DNA from: Chondrosia reniformis | Lineage: Eukaryota; Porifera; Demospongiae; Chondrillida; Chondrillidae | NCBI GenBank assembly: GCA_947172415.1 | Contig: OX359198.1 | Coordinates: forward strand, 3,565,401 to 3,629,400 | Length of the DNA: 64,000 nt | Reading direction: 5' to 3' | Part shown: in pieces, positions 37,283 through 48,702 of the stretch | Layout: each line of letters opens with the position of its first letter | Position numbering within the stretch: the stretch's first letter is position 1 | Translations under genes and position numbers: made by a program | Notes under the pieces: model-generated | What the model was told of the DNA's origin: nothing | Database searches by the model: none | Seen by the model: the letters and a program-made list of their open reading frames with translations, nothing else

Positions 37283-38640
37283 TACACTTACATTACAATG
37301 TTACGTTTATTCAAACTTAACACTTTAATTCGAAAAAGAGCTAAGCTTATCAGTAGCGTGAATGAATTATTAGAAGGCCTATGGCTACGTAGCTTAGCGC
37401 TTTAGCTTATCCTTAGCCTGTATGACATAATGTACGACTGCATGTGTTTCTATGTAGTATTCTTGCAGTGCTTAGTTGGTGTAGACATTCTTTAAATCTA
37501 TAATTATGGTTAGCAATAGCATTGAAGTGTTTCTGTGTGTGAGATTTCACTAATTTGTTGGTAATGAGGATATGCATTAAAGACTATCTAACAAAGTCTT
37601 GGCATCCCTCTTTGCTTGCTGGTTAGTGTTGAACGTCAACTTATGTTAAATGAGACAAACAAATATATAATAAATAATAAATCGATGTGGAGTTTATGTG
37701 GCACACGAAATGAGCCTTTGGCTGTACCTACTATCAATATTGATAGTAGGTACCGCCAAAGGCTCATTTCATGCGTATTTGCATATTTGGTGATAACCTT
37801 CGCCTTTACAGTCGACTGCAAAAATGAATGTTCAGTTTCAAGCTATATAAATGTCACGTAATTCTCACTGTAGGACTATAAGTTTAAAATATTTTCTAAA
37901 ACGTTGAATCTATAAGGTTGAATAACTGATCAGTAAGGTCAAAATCATATCCCCTTTCGATCTACACTTACTAAGAACTTCCGCTAAGTTAATTACTTTA
38001 GCTGCAATACAGCTGTCGAGTAAGCGTTATTTCCTCTCGTTTTGTTTAGTATAAACACTCTTTATTTATTATATACACCCTACTGTTTTGTATAAACATT
38101 CTATTATTAATTAATCACCTTTATAATGTATTGTTTTCATAACGCGATTTATGTTTAGCCTGGCCCAGGTGGCATAAACAACGAGGTCTACCATGCCCTT
38201 ATTTAATATATAATATATAATACATATTTTCAAGAGGTCACCAGGCATGCAAGTGCCAGGTTAATATTTGGAGCGTGGTACAGGACCAGGAGGGGCTACC
38301 AATTACAATTTCCTGCTAAATATTTCCTACTATAATTTGGTTAATGCATGCATGCGCCTAAATTTAATTGGTTTGGTTACTCCTTATATATATATACCAA
38401 GCAGTCCTATTCTGTTTCTATATATAACCGCACTTATTGGTTTTGATAGTTTGGGTGGAATATCATAACAGACCTATCGGGCAAGGCTGTTATGGCCCAA
38501 GGAGTTTCTCCACCCAATATAACCTTTCGAATTAAACCCTGAAGATAGTACTTTATATATCAGTCTGAGATTGTGATTATTAATACACACTAATTAGTTC
38601 TGCCTCCCTCAAGCATATACCAAAAGAATAAGATATGATA
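37283..38640. other. no recognised gene; contains a hairpin
   Basis: AT-rich DNA. A near-perfect inverted repeat at about 37708-37772 (arms GAAATGAGCCTTTGG and CCTACTATCAA, centre AATATT) makes a ~30-bp stem. The 81-codon frame across it (37616-37861) is not recognised and is probably a by-product. The rest shows no exon, RNA gene or mobile element that I can support. Confidence 0.45.
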
Positions 38641-38679
38641 AGCGCATGCACATGTACGTATATATTTGCTAAAGGCTGG

Positions 38680-39828
38680 TTATGAGTTGCTGGTTGCCAT
38701 AGCCTTGGACACTGAGGCTAGAGATTCTCTGGGGATCTTTATATACAGCTGATAAGCAGAGCTCCTCCACCTACCCAAAGTCTGAATTAAAGCCGCGTCC
38801 ATGCCTATTCGTGCCGCTGTAGTTGCTGCTCCAATATGAAAACTATGACCAGAGTATGGTGTGGGGTCTATGCCTGCTGATTGAAGCAGTCGCCTGACTT
38901 CTTGCACAAACTTCTCCCTGGTCAGAAAAGAGCCATCTGTAAATTGAAATAATGGCCCTGGCTGTGTGTTACGCAGTGCTATGAAGGGCAATAAAGCAGT
39001 CAGCGGGCAAAGTTGTTGGTCTGTCTTGCCTAGTGTGATTGTGACACCCTGCCTGAAGGGGTCAGTCTTGGAAGCCTTGATATTGATAAAGGCTTTAGTA
39101 GGGGAAGCGTGAGAGTCGACTGATACGTCTCTTAGACATAGATGCCAAGTTGGGTCGTAGGACGTGGCAGAGGGCATGCATACTTCACCTGCTCGAAGAA
39201 AACCAAAGAAACAGACATTCATTGCGGCCCATATCATTAATTTATCTGGGGTAGTAGGGGGAGTCCTTATGATGTCCCAGACTTTGCAGAGCATCACTGG
39301 TGTAATGGGAAGGCGAGGTTTCTTTGGTATCATTGAAGTCGCCTTACTTATTCCTTTCAACAGTAATTCCAAGCAGGGGCGGTTGCCATCTGGGAAAGGA
39401 GTGCTGGGACCATTGGTAATGTGGAGATGTCTAACCGCTGCTAGATATGTTTTGATGGTCTGCCACTTGAGTCCTTTTAAGGCGAGGAACACACTAAATA
39501 GTAGCAATTGCTGTTCTGAGGCAGGAAGAGGGGGGAGAGCCACCTGCTGACAGAAGGTCAGGTAATGTTTTTGGCCAGAGGCATAAGTCCGAGCTGTCGA
39601 GCTGGCTATACCTTCCTGAATATAGAAATCAACCGCTTTCTCCAATCGATAGCCAGTCCGGTTGCGGTTCTGCCAAAAATAGCTGGAGGAGATCCTGAGA
39701 TAGGGTTGTTGGTAGTGTGGCAGCTGCTGGTACCTGCAGAAGAAAAGAGGAAATTTTGTTACGAGAGAGAGCATCGGCTGGGCCATTTTCTTTCCCTGTG
39801 ATGTGTTCTGCCGAAATGCAAAAACCAT
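38680..39828 (-). pseudogene. DIRS-like tyrosine recombinase (fossil part)
   Basis: About 380 codons with the fold of DIRS-type tyrosine recombinases: an N-terminal SAM-like region (STARTYASGQKHYLTFCQQ) and a catalytic region with FLRAGEV, GHSFHIGAAT and LGRWRSSAYQLYI. In this family it inserts circular DNA in place of an integrase. It is part of the minus-strand DIRS-like element and overlaps the end of the RT-RNase H frame. Confidence 0.85.
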
Positions 39829-41372
39829 ATTCCATTGCGAACAGATGTAGCCCCCTTAGTAGGTGCATGACCAGTGCTTCTGTACTTTTGCCTGAAGTGA
39901 TGGCATGGACCATGGCGATGTTGTCACATCTGAAGCGTATTGATTTTCGCTGCCATTGAGGACCCCAAACTGCTGCTGCCAGCACGATAGGTAGCAGTTC
40001 CTTAACGGTTATATTCTTCTGACTCCATGTCAGGGGCCAACAGCCCTGAAACCATGCGGATGAAGACGGGCACCAGGCTCCAAAACCCCATGAGCCTGAG
40101 GCATCTGATAGAACTTGTATGTCAGGGGCTGCTAGTACCGCTGACAGTAAGAAGCTGCAGCCATTCCACCTGGGGAGAAATGTCTTCCACCATAGTAGGT
40201 CTGAGCGAAACTCTTTGTTCAGTCTGACAAAGTGATGGTCTTCCTTTGCCACCTTTGACAGTTCGATCATGCGGCGAATAAACACCCTGCCAAAACGAAC
40301 CACCATTGCTGCATGTTGCAGAACTCCCAAGAGCGATAACAGTTCCCTCTTTGTACAGGCCTTCCTGTCTTGCCACGCATCCACGAGAGCTGACAGCCGC
40401 TGGAGTTTCTCTTGTGGCAGGCGTGCTGTCAAGGTGTGGGTGTCCAGTTCGATGCCTAGAAATACTAAGCACGTCTGGGGGCCCTCTACCTTTTCTGGAG
40501 CCAAGGGGACCCCTAGGTCACTAAGGGTAGCACAGGCCATATGGAGAGCCTGTGCTGTGGCTGTGGGTTTTTCCACGAAGAGGTAATCATCCAAATAGTG
40601 GATGCAGCATTCAGTGCCTCTTTCCTTGATGAGCCACTGGATGGCATCTGCCAATGCTGTAAATAGTTTTGGTGCTGATCGAAGACCAAATGGGATACTG
40701 CCCCTTCCACAGCAAGCCCAGAAGGCCCCAGTCATCAGGGTGCACTGAAATGATGCGATAGGCATCCATGATGTGAAATTTTGAGAGTTGGGCATCCCTG
40801 CCTGCCTGTAGTATTTGTGTGACTGCCAGATCTATTGATGGGTAGCGAAGAGAACTCAACTCTGGAGAGACCCCATCGTTAATGCTGTGGCCCTCTGGGA
40901 ATGACAGATCTAAAATAAGACGCCACTTGCTAGGCTGTGACTTTTTAGGAATGACCCCAAATCGGCTGATTTGAAGAGGTACGAGAGGTGGGAGTGGAAA
41001 AGGGCCCAATATACGACCTTTTTGGCCTTCTGCCAGCAGATAAGCCTCCACCACTTCTGGGTGCTCATATGCTGAAGGAATATTACGCTTTGCTGGTCTT
41101 AGTTGGTGCCATGCGTGGCTGCAGCCTAAGCGAAAACCTTTCTGTAGTCCTTCCAGTATCCATTGAACCAAAGGCCTATCGGGGTAGGCTTGCAAGGCAT
41201 CCTGCCAGAGCGGCACCACTAGGGGGGATGGTGCTGGTTGAGGTGCCCTAGGCATGCGCCAATGAGGGGAAGGGCGGGTAGAGGCATTAGTAAATGCTTG
41301 AAGATCCTTTGTATAGGCATAACACCCGTGACCTGAATTAAATGGGAAGGGGTATGTGCTATATATGTGCAA
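39629..41372 (-). pseudogene. DIRS-like reverse transcriptase-RNase H (fossil part)
   Basis: Two overlapping frames (41372-40611 and 40795-39629). The first has the RT fingers (SRFGVIPKKSQPSKWRLILD). The second has GSIPFGLRSAPKLFTALADA and the catalytic HYLDDYLF, followed by an RNase H-like region (LSDASGSWGFGAW, ITVKELLPIVLA, ITGKENGPADALSRN). Typical DIRS/Ty3-like polymerase layout. Belongs with the recombinase downstream. Confidence 0.83.
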
Positions 41373-41818
41373 TCAGCAAGTTGTAGGTGTAGCTAGATAT
41401 AATGTGAGCAACTGTTGTATATATGGACTTGTGCAAACCACACATTTATTATTAAATATTATTGTATAATAGAGTGCAAGCTTCTATACATAACTGCCTG
41501 CTGTCGTGCCGGGTATGCGGCAATACTGTATGTCCTGCAATTGCCTATGGCTGCCAAGAAGACATTGTCTATATATACGTCCTGCTGCCCAACTTATGGA
41601 ATGCCTTAAGAGATAAATTAAATGCAGTGCCACAGATGTCGTCACAAATGAATATTTATTATATATAACAATAAACAAATCTTAAATGACCTGCATGCAT
41701 GTGCCCGAAATCAGTTATGCAACTAATATCGTACATCTCTATCTAACAATACTTGCCCACGTAGCGGCAAACTATACGTTAAATCACCTGCATGCGTTCC
41801 TCCATAGCGGCAGCCTGC

Positions 41819-42822
41819 CTATGGGGCTGCCCGTTTATTGGGGGGTGGGAGTAAGGCAAGGGGACCACGTTGTCTGAATGATGTGCGCTGGCATTCTATT
41901 GAGCGATGGCCAGTGGTTAGACAGATGGCACATGCGGGGCGATATCGACAAGATTCTGGGAATCTACATGCACCTCCATTCCACGAGAGGCATATGGGTG
42001 ATGTGGAGCGGTTGCCAACTGAAGTACTGCGAACTGGCGGCCAGGGGGTTGTAGTGGGCCCGTTCTGTTGAGAAGGCTCGTCCCCACCCCAAGGACAAGC
42101 TGATGATTTATGGCTAGAGCTGCAGCAAAAAATTGGCAGGTTGATGTACGGCGGCTCTGACAGGCCACAAAGCGTGCATAAAGGCTGGGATCCACTGCTT
42201 TCCAATTAGTATTTTTCCTGGAGGCCGCTTCAATCCTGAAGGCGTGATCATATACTCGCCAGCCATTGCCTTGAAACTGCAGGTAAGCCTGCAGTATTGT
42301 GTTGGCGTATGCTGTCATTTGTGGTAACATCATTGGGTGGAAGGAGCATAGTGCTGCTATGTACCTGTTAAAACACAGCACCCACGTGAAAATATCATCC
42401 ACTGTCTTCATGCTGCGCTTCGAGGTGGAATTAGGTGCACAGTGACAGTGGCTGTGAGGACATTCTTCAGTCGGAAAAGTGGCTTGCAGCAATGGAGCTG
42501 GCAAGAACCAATGGAGCTGCACAAAAGACATCTCTCTCAAGGATTGTACAAGCTTCAGGGGTAGGGGCTCTCCCGTGTCACACACTGCTTGCTGAGGTAT
42601 ATGAGATGCTGCTGTAGACTCCTTTGCAGGGTTGCCGAGTGAGGCCATGAGTGTAGTACCAATGGCATCAGCCTGCGTGGAGGGTAGCGTGGGAGTTGTA
42701 GTGTCCGTTGATGGTTGGAGAGCCAAGTGGGCTAGCTGCGCTGCTGCAGGAATTTGACCAGGCTGAATGAAGGCAAGTGGCTGGTCTGTATGGATAGAAA
42801 GACGAGGGGGCCAGTGAAACAA
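41819..42822 (-). pseudogene. DIRS-like Gag region with zinc knuckle (fossil part)
   Basis: Frames 42822-41917 and 42205-41819 overlap. The first is a Gln/Pro/Ala-rich N-terminus and a helical middle (VDDIFTWVLCFNRYIAALCS). The second ends in Cys/His clusters (CRFPESCRYRPACAIC, TTGHRSIEC) like the knuckles of DIRS-type Gag proteins. About 450 bp without a gene separate it from the RT. Confidence 0.65.
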
Positions 42823-43547
42823 GTCTCAACGCTTAGTGGAAAAAAGAGGGGGTGGGGGTCACTGGAAGCTCTCGTTTCCAGCCTATATGCTTAGTCAACT
42901 GGCCTGTATAGTGCTACAAAGTGTGTCTGTATACGTGTGTGCGGTCTGTTATATGCGTCGGGGTGTGCCTGAATGACTTATCTTTAGACTCCGTTATCTA
43001 GTGTAAAGAATATAGGAATGGTTGTGACGGTGGCCTGGTCGAGTTCAAGTGACTGGCTATGGTATATTTCATGTATAAGTGTCAGGGTCGGCTGGTGCAG
43101 TGGTAATATGGTGAATGAGTATATGTGGCTGTGTGTGGACGCTATGCATGCAGACTGGTCCAAAGGCTGCTGCGGCTGCGGTGGTGCTGCTAGCTTGTCA
43201 CTATGGACATCAATGATTGCCCTTGTTAACCTGTAGCTGTCATTGGTAGTCTGATGCCTTGGTGATATTAAGAAGGAGCTATAGACATGAAGTCATGATT
43301 GAGCCAACCTATATGCTATAGGTGGTGCCTTCCGTATTGACAAGTGTATATGCTTGGCTGCTGCTGCCGCTGCCTGTGAGCCAGATTGTTAAGGTTCCCT
43401 ACTCAGTATGCAGCCTGAGAGTTGGGAATTAAGGGGGGCGGGGGCGGATATTTACCCAACATGTGCGACGATCGTCGCATAAAGTAGTTATTTACGCGAT
43501 CGTCGCTGGACTAGCAAGGAATGGTAGCTGTGGCCGTTATATCTGTA

Positions 43548-43882
43548 TCATGCTGGCGATGTGTGGGCTGGCAGTGACGATGTGTACAAATATAAGGGCT
43601 TACCCGATTCAGAAGGTAGAATACCGCCGTTGAGTAGCGATGCTGTGGGTATTCGCGTGCCTGACGGCTGAGTCTCCGCATCGATCAGACGGAAGTGATG
43701 GAGCGCCGATTCCAAAACTCGTTGAGCCTGTGTCGGAGTGAGCTCGGCCAGGTCGGGTAACTGTGGAAGTTGCTGTTGTTCGCCTTGAGAGGGTTGTGAA
43801 GCGTTTGGGGAATCTGATGTAGCCATCGTCGAGTTTTATGCCGGTTAGCTGGATCTTTAATGTGGGCGGATTGCTCTAACAA
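43548..43882 (-). pseudogene. N-terminal Gag-like piece of DIRS-like element (fossil part)
   Basis: A short frame starting MATSDSPNASQPSQGEQQQ, Gln/Pro-rich, with LAELTPTQAQRVLESALHHF. Its composition and strand match the Gag region downstream, so I take it as the first part of the same element. The ~700 bp between them holds no clear gene. Confidence 0.45.
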
Positions 43883-44107
43883 GCACGAGGTAGTTTGCTT
43901 GCCGCACCTACGTCAGACCTCCTGCTGCTGCGCCGCACCCCTAAAGCTCTTATCTCTATTATGTAGTGATATGTATACCTCCCGCTTAGGAGAAGTAACT
44001 AAATTAATTGTATATCGATATCGTAATCCATTCGTGTCAATGACCTAGCCTTGCGTAATCCAATAAGCGCCGCCCCCCCTGGTCACGCTAACTCTGTTTA
44101 TATAAAT

Positions 44108-44876
44108 AGAGAACAATAAAAATTTTCTACAAAAATAGTGAAGATGTAGGGATGGTACAAAAAGCATAGAAACAAGAAAGGGATGTTACACAGTGAAGCA
44201 TTAGCTATATATGCATGAATCATACAACACCCTTGCTTGTAGGATTCATGCATAGCTAATGCTTCACTGTGTAACATCCCTTTCTTGTTTCTATGCTTTT
44301 TGTGCCATCCCTACATCTTCACTATTTTTGTAGAAAATTTTTATTGTTCTCTAGTTTCTGTACTTTTTATGGAGCATAAGCTAGGAATTCGTTGTATTTA
44401 AACCACTTTGGTTTTGCAATCTTCGACTGATTATGACGTCATTAAAATGGCGATTTTATTGAGGTCCTGACTCTGGAGCCATGAAAACTGTCATACTCAA
44501 TAATAGCGTTATCGCTCTCGCTTCTACAAAAGAATACAGCTCGGAAAATTTAGAGTAATTTTGATTAAGAAGTAGTCCGAAGGCTTATTTCGTTTTTTAG
44601 TTACAGCGGGCGAAGAAGATGAAGAAGAAGAAGAAGAAGATGAAGAAGAAGAAAACGAAAATGGGAGATTTCAAAGTTGGTTCATTTGCCAACGATACAC
44701 GGTCGCTTGCCTTCAAGGCCAATTTATAGCATGGCTGTTCTATATTTAACTCTACATAGTCTCGTTTCGGCGATTTTCAGCCTAATTCGGAATTTTGCTC
44801 CTATACCAATGTATGGGGAAAACGAAACAACCCGTACCATCCCTACATAGAGAGTACTACCGTACTCTCTGATATA
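44108..44876. mobile_element. TIR element with GAA microsatellite and terminal hairpin, copy 1
   Basis: The left part is a near-perfect 245-bp palindrome (44108-44352; edges AGAGAACAATAAAAATTTTC, arms with GTAGGGATGG...CCATCCCTAC, centre near 44230). It then holds a GAA-rich tract (about 44611-44655) and ends CCATCCCTACATAGAGAGTA + CTACCGTACTCTCTGATA, whose last bases form a hairpin. The same ending and GAA tract recur at 61510-62471, so this is a dispersed family. No coding sequence. Confidence 0.65.
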
Positions 44877-44879
44877 AAC

Positions 44880-45290
44880 TCCATATGGCTTCAGTGTTAC
44901 GGATATGTATTTATATCTATATAATACAAGTTAATACGCAACTATTATAACACTTATTTTATACGTCGATATAATACGAGTTCATACACAACTATTGTAA
45001 CACCCAATTTATAGGTCAATGCATCGTTTTTGCAAATGGCGGCCGTCAGGAAGCTGAAGCTTTTCTATCATGTTCAGGACACTTAAGCTTCCAAAATCGT
45101 TTGGAATACCAGTAGATCGCCATATTGAAGCCCAACGAAGTCGCCAAGTGCTTTCAATTAGAAGCGTAATAAAAAATGCAAGTAAGTTTGGTCAATATCT
45201 ATGAATCCTCGTTTGATTAAAGTAAATACTGTAATACTCCGTCTTTATAGGCCTATGTCAGTCTAGAAAGACTTTCTAATTAATGTCTGC
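44880..45290 (+). repeat. partial Helentron-family copy, 5' region
   Basis: Starts within the family's 5' region (GGCTTCAGTGTTACGGATAT compares with GGCTTCATGTTACGGAAAG at 22678) but lacks the terminal hairpin, which the TIR element on its left appears to have replaced. It continues as CGCAACTATTATAACAC and CAGGACACTTAAGC, then the same unique stretch as 36213-36500, and runs into 45-bp repeats. GGAGGCAGCCCCATACTTGA at 48388-48407, followed by CTACTTG, may be its degenerate 3' end. Confidence 0.7.
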
Positions 45291-45411
45291 GATCTGTGTA
45301 ACATCTGTCAATGCTAAGTTGTTATTGTAATTGAAGTTCTACCTGTGCAGCCCGTAGGACTGATTTTGTACAAATTTTGAACAGAGACGTTCTATGTGTT
45401 TGTAAATTTGT

Positions 45412-46485
45412 ACGTTCTAAGTCTGTCTAAAGTTGTTAGAGTGTAACTTGACAGAGGCCTTCTAAGTCTGTCTAAGGTTGTTCGAGTGTAGCTTAGCAGT
45501 GGGGTTCTAAGCGTGTCTAAAGTTGTTCGAGTGTACCTTAGCAGAGGCGTTCTAAGTCTGTCTAAAGTTGTTCGAGTGTGACTTGACAGAGGCGTTCTAA
45601 GTCTGTCTAAAGTTATTTGAGTGTACCTTAGCAGAGGCGTTCTAAGTCTCTCTGAAGTTGTTCGAGTGTATAGCTTAGCAGAGGGGTTCTAATTGTGTCT
45701 AAAGTAGTTCGAGTGTAGCTTAGCCGAGGCGTTCAAGTCTATCTAAACGGTTGTTCGAGCGTATAGCTTAGCAGAGGGGTTCTACGTGTGTCTAAAGTTG
45801 TTCGAGTGTAGCTTAGCAGAGGGGTTCTAAGTCTGTCTAAAGTAGTTCGAGTTTAGCTTAGCAGAGGGGTTCTACATTTGTCTAAAGTTGTTTGAGTGTA
45901 GCTTAGCGGAGGGGTTCTACGTGTGTCTAAAGTTGTTCGAGTGTGACTTGACAGAGGCGTTCTAAGTCTGTCTAAAGTTGTTCGAGTGTACCTTAGCAGA
46001 GGGGTTCTAAGTCTGTCTGAAGTTGTTTGAGTGTATAGCTTAGCAGAGGGGTTCTAAGTGTGTCTAAAGTTGTTTGAGTTTAGCTTAGCCGAGGCGTTCT
46101 AAGCGTGTCTAAAGTGGGACGAGTGTAGCTTAGCAGAGGAGTTGGACGTGTGTCTAAAGTTGTTCGAGTGTACCTTAGAAGAGGCGTTCTAAGTCTGTCT
46201 GAAGTTGTTCGAGTGTATAGCTTAGCAGAGGGGTTCTAAGTCTGTCTAAAGTTGTTCAAGTGTACCTTAGCAGAGGCATTCTAAGTCTGTCTAAAGTTGT
46301 TCGAGTGTAGCTTAGCAGAGGAGTTCTAAGTGTGTCTAAAGGTTATGAGTGTAGCTAACTTTGCTGAGGAGTTTTAAGTCTATCTAAGTTGTATGAGTGT
46401 AGCTTGACAGAAGTGTTCTACGTGTGTCTAAGGTTGTACAAGTGTAGCGTACAGAGGCATTCTACCTGTGTCTGATGTTGTCTGT
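45412..46485. repeat. 45-bp minisatellite, block 2
   Basis: About 23 units of the same 45-bp repeat as at 36519-37282, some lengthened to 47 bp by GTGTATAGCTTAGC. The sequence decays toward the right end. It follows a partial Helentron-family copy exactly as block 1 does. Confidence 0.93.
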
Positions 46486-46847
46486 AATTATAGCACTACA
46501 ACTGTAACTTATCTCATTGTACAAATTGTGTAGTCGATTATCGTCTTTACTCAACCCTTTTTTAACTGCATGTGACATAAAAAGTCCTGCAATGGATTTG
46601 ATCTCATGCTCATGAAAGAGAGTTGATTAGACATTAAACAACCTTAAATTAATATTGGTTAATCGTCTTGATTATCTTTTATTTTCCCGAATCAGGTTAA
46701 TTAATGAATAATAAATTACATAAACAGTGCATGTATATGTTTATAGTTCTACTGGAAGAAAATGTTCCCGCCTCCAGAAACATTTATTGAATGGAACGTC
46801 TAAAGGAAAAAAAGAGAAAAATCATTAATTTTTTTATTTTACATATA

Positions 46848-47333
46848 TTATACATTCAAGTGCATGTTGTTTACCATTGAACCCTTCCCCTGTCTACCCA
46901 CATTGCTTTTGGGGGAGTTGCATCTTTTGCACCTCCCCCTGAAGCCAAAGTTGTAGAACCTGCATCTACACATGGAAAAGAGGTTATAATAACATACACA
47001 AAAAACTGCTTAAGACACATCTTACGTGTTACATGTCCACCCTTTCTTTCCTGCCTTCTTTTGTGTTTGAGGGCGGGGAACTGGGTGACAGGGTGGGGTG
47101 GTGGAGGTAGTGGGTGTAGTGCTTGGAAGGGGGGGGGGTAAGTTATTGGGAGTAATGTTGGGTGGAGGTGGAGGATTGTTGGATGTGATAGGTGTTATGT
47201 TCAGTGGGGGTGGTGTATTGGTGAGGGTGGTGGGAGTAGGGTTGGGTGGGGGTGGTGAAGTGGTGGGGGTGGTGGGGTTAATGTTTGGTTGGGGGGGTGG
47301 GTTTATGCTTTCTTCAAGCAAGAGTGCATCGTC
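46848..47333 (-). CDS. proline-rich protein with RanBP2-type zinc finger (last two exons)
   Basis: Minus strand. The upstream exon (47333-47026) follows an acceptor TATTATAG and encodes DDALLLEES, then ~75 residues of Pro/Thr/Asn repeats (NPPPPPNITPNNLPPPLP), then KKAGKKGWTCNT. A 60-nt intron (47025-46966, GTAAGA...TGTGTAG) leads to a last exon reading CRFYNFGFRGRCKRCNSPKS and ending NMHLNV with TAA at 46850-46848. The joined sequence fits the RanBP2 zinc-finger pattern W-x-C-x2-C-x3-N-x6-C-x2-C exactly, split by the intron. Such fingers bind RNA or ubiquitin. No start codon is present: the 5' exons are missing or unrecognised. Cargo of the Helentron or a remnant of an older gene. Confidence 0.6.
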
Positions 47334-47339
47334 CTATAA

Positions 47340-48700
47340 TATATTTAAATAGAAAACGGGATCTAAACGATATTTACATAATCGTAACAGTATACCAATA
47401 CCATAGAAACTACAATATCTCAACCGGTTAGAGGCTTACCTACAGCTAGGGTATATGAAGACATTCTTATTGCAATGATATACGCTGTACAAGGATATAT
47501 GTCCGTATTACGGAATATTGAGGTGTCTATAAATCAGACTTTACTTAAATACGTACGTCTACGGGCAACAATCGGGACCTTATAGTTGTGTCCGCATAAT
47601 CGCGATGTCGCATTTCAGAGAGTCCCGTATAAGGGGTTACACTGTATTCTTCAATACATTCGTATGCACATGTTATACACTTCTTTTCGTTAAAATTCTT
47701 ACCAATTAATAAAATAAACTTGATAATAGTTTATTTTGTTTAGTTTAGGTACGCCTACGGGTGGTATAGTTTACTTGTCCCTAAAACAGGGCAAAGTGAG
47801 TCCGCCATTCTTTTTTTAGAGGAATATCGTCCGGTATATCATGCAAGAAATGAAACTCACTACTTCCATCGTATCCATTCTCGTGTTCGCAAGTGTCTGA
47901 AATTCTTATCGCACAGCTGGAATCTGGTCCAACAGCCGAAGTTCGCTATAACGGTTGAAATTTGGCGTTTTAAGCGAGCATTTGGCGGTAACAATATTAT
48001 CAATATCGCTATAAAAACCTACGCTACAACAATGAACGTCAAAAAGTGGCTATTGCTTATAACAGCGTTTTTCAACGCTACAGCTATCTATGACTCCCTT
48101 CGTGAACGCCAAACATCATCTCTAGTGAGTATATTGATTATCTTCTACTAAGCAATAACGCTTATATGTGTAAGTAGTAGACCTCCTATATTATATACGT
48201 GCTGCTTATACATTAACTGATAATAATTATGTAAAGACGATTTGGCCTTTGATCGCCGTCTCTAAACAAACAGTAGTGTACAATCCATATAAAGATTAAT
48301 ATTTACACTACTCAATGTCAAGAATCGGTGAACACAAAGACGTAGGGTGCTACACTGTAGAGTGAGGGAAACACATTATCAAATCAAGTTATAGGAGGCA
48401 GCCCCATACTTGAGCTACTTGCTCATATTTCAGTATTAAGGCATCAAGCGTGCGTTTCACCGGTTCCAATTCGTCGTTTGAAGTCCGTAAGTCTTTAAAA
48501 CCTTGTACGCAGGCTTTACTTTGGTTTTCATCAGTTCAGTTTTCATCAGTGCCATTTTCATCAGTGACGCTAGTGAAGAGAAAGCTAATTAAAGCTTAGA
48601 ATAGTATGCCCAAGTTAGCCTAAGCGTTGGGCATTTCGTTTACAAGTATTCGAAGATGGAAGCCATATCAAAATTTAATTTGAAATACAGCATAGGGATT
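47340..48700. other. no recognised gene
   Basis: Mixed unique DNA with no convincing exon. Upstream exons of the zinc-finger gene were looked for on the minus strand and not found. A short stretch at 48388-48418 resembles a worn Helentron 3' end. Confidence 0.4.
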
Positions 48701-48702
48701 TC

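Larger units (their letters stand above)
38650..43890 (-). mobile_element. DIRS-like tyrosine-recombinase retroelement (fossil)
   Basis: Minus-strand element within the Helentron, about 5.2 kb. Parts in order on its own strand: a short N-terminal Gag-like piece (43882-43548), a Gag-like zinc-knuckle region (42822-41819), reverse transcriptase with RNase H (41372-39629) and a tyrosine recombinase (39828-38680). The RT and recombinase frames overlap, as is usual for DIRS elements. The large frames are mostly open, so it is fairly young; I estimate a few breaks at most. Terminal repeats were not resolved. GC content is visibly higher than that of its surroundings. Confidence 0.82.

Noticed and set aside
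36360-46485. The Helentron starting at 44880 instead of 22624
   Set aside because: The 44880 copy lacks the terminal hairpin, and only the 22624 end meets the satellite in register with the 3' junction; however, 44880-48418 may be a separate nested family copy.
47098-47352. Glycine/valine-rich plus-strand ORF
   Set aside because: Antisense shadow of the proline-rich exon on the minus strand.
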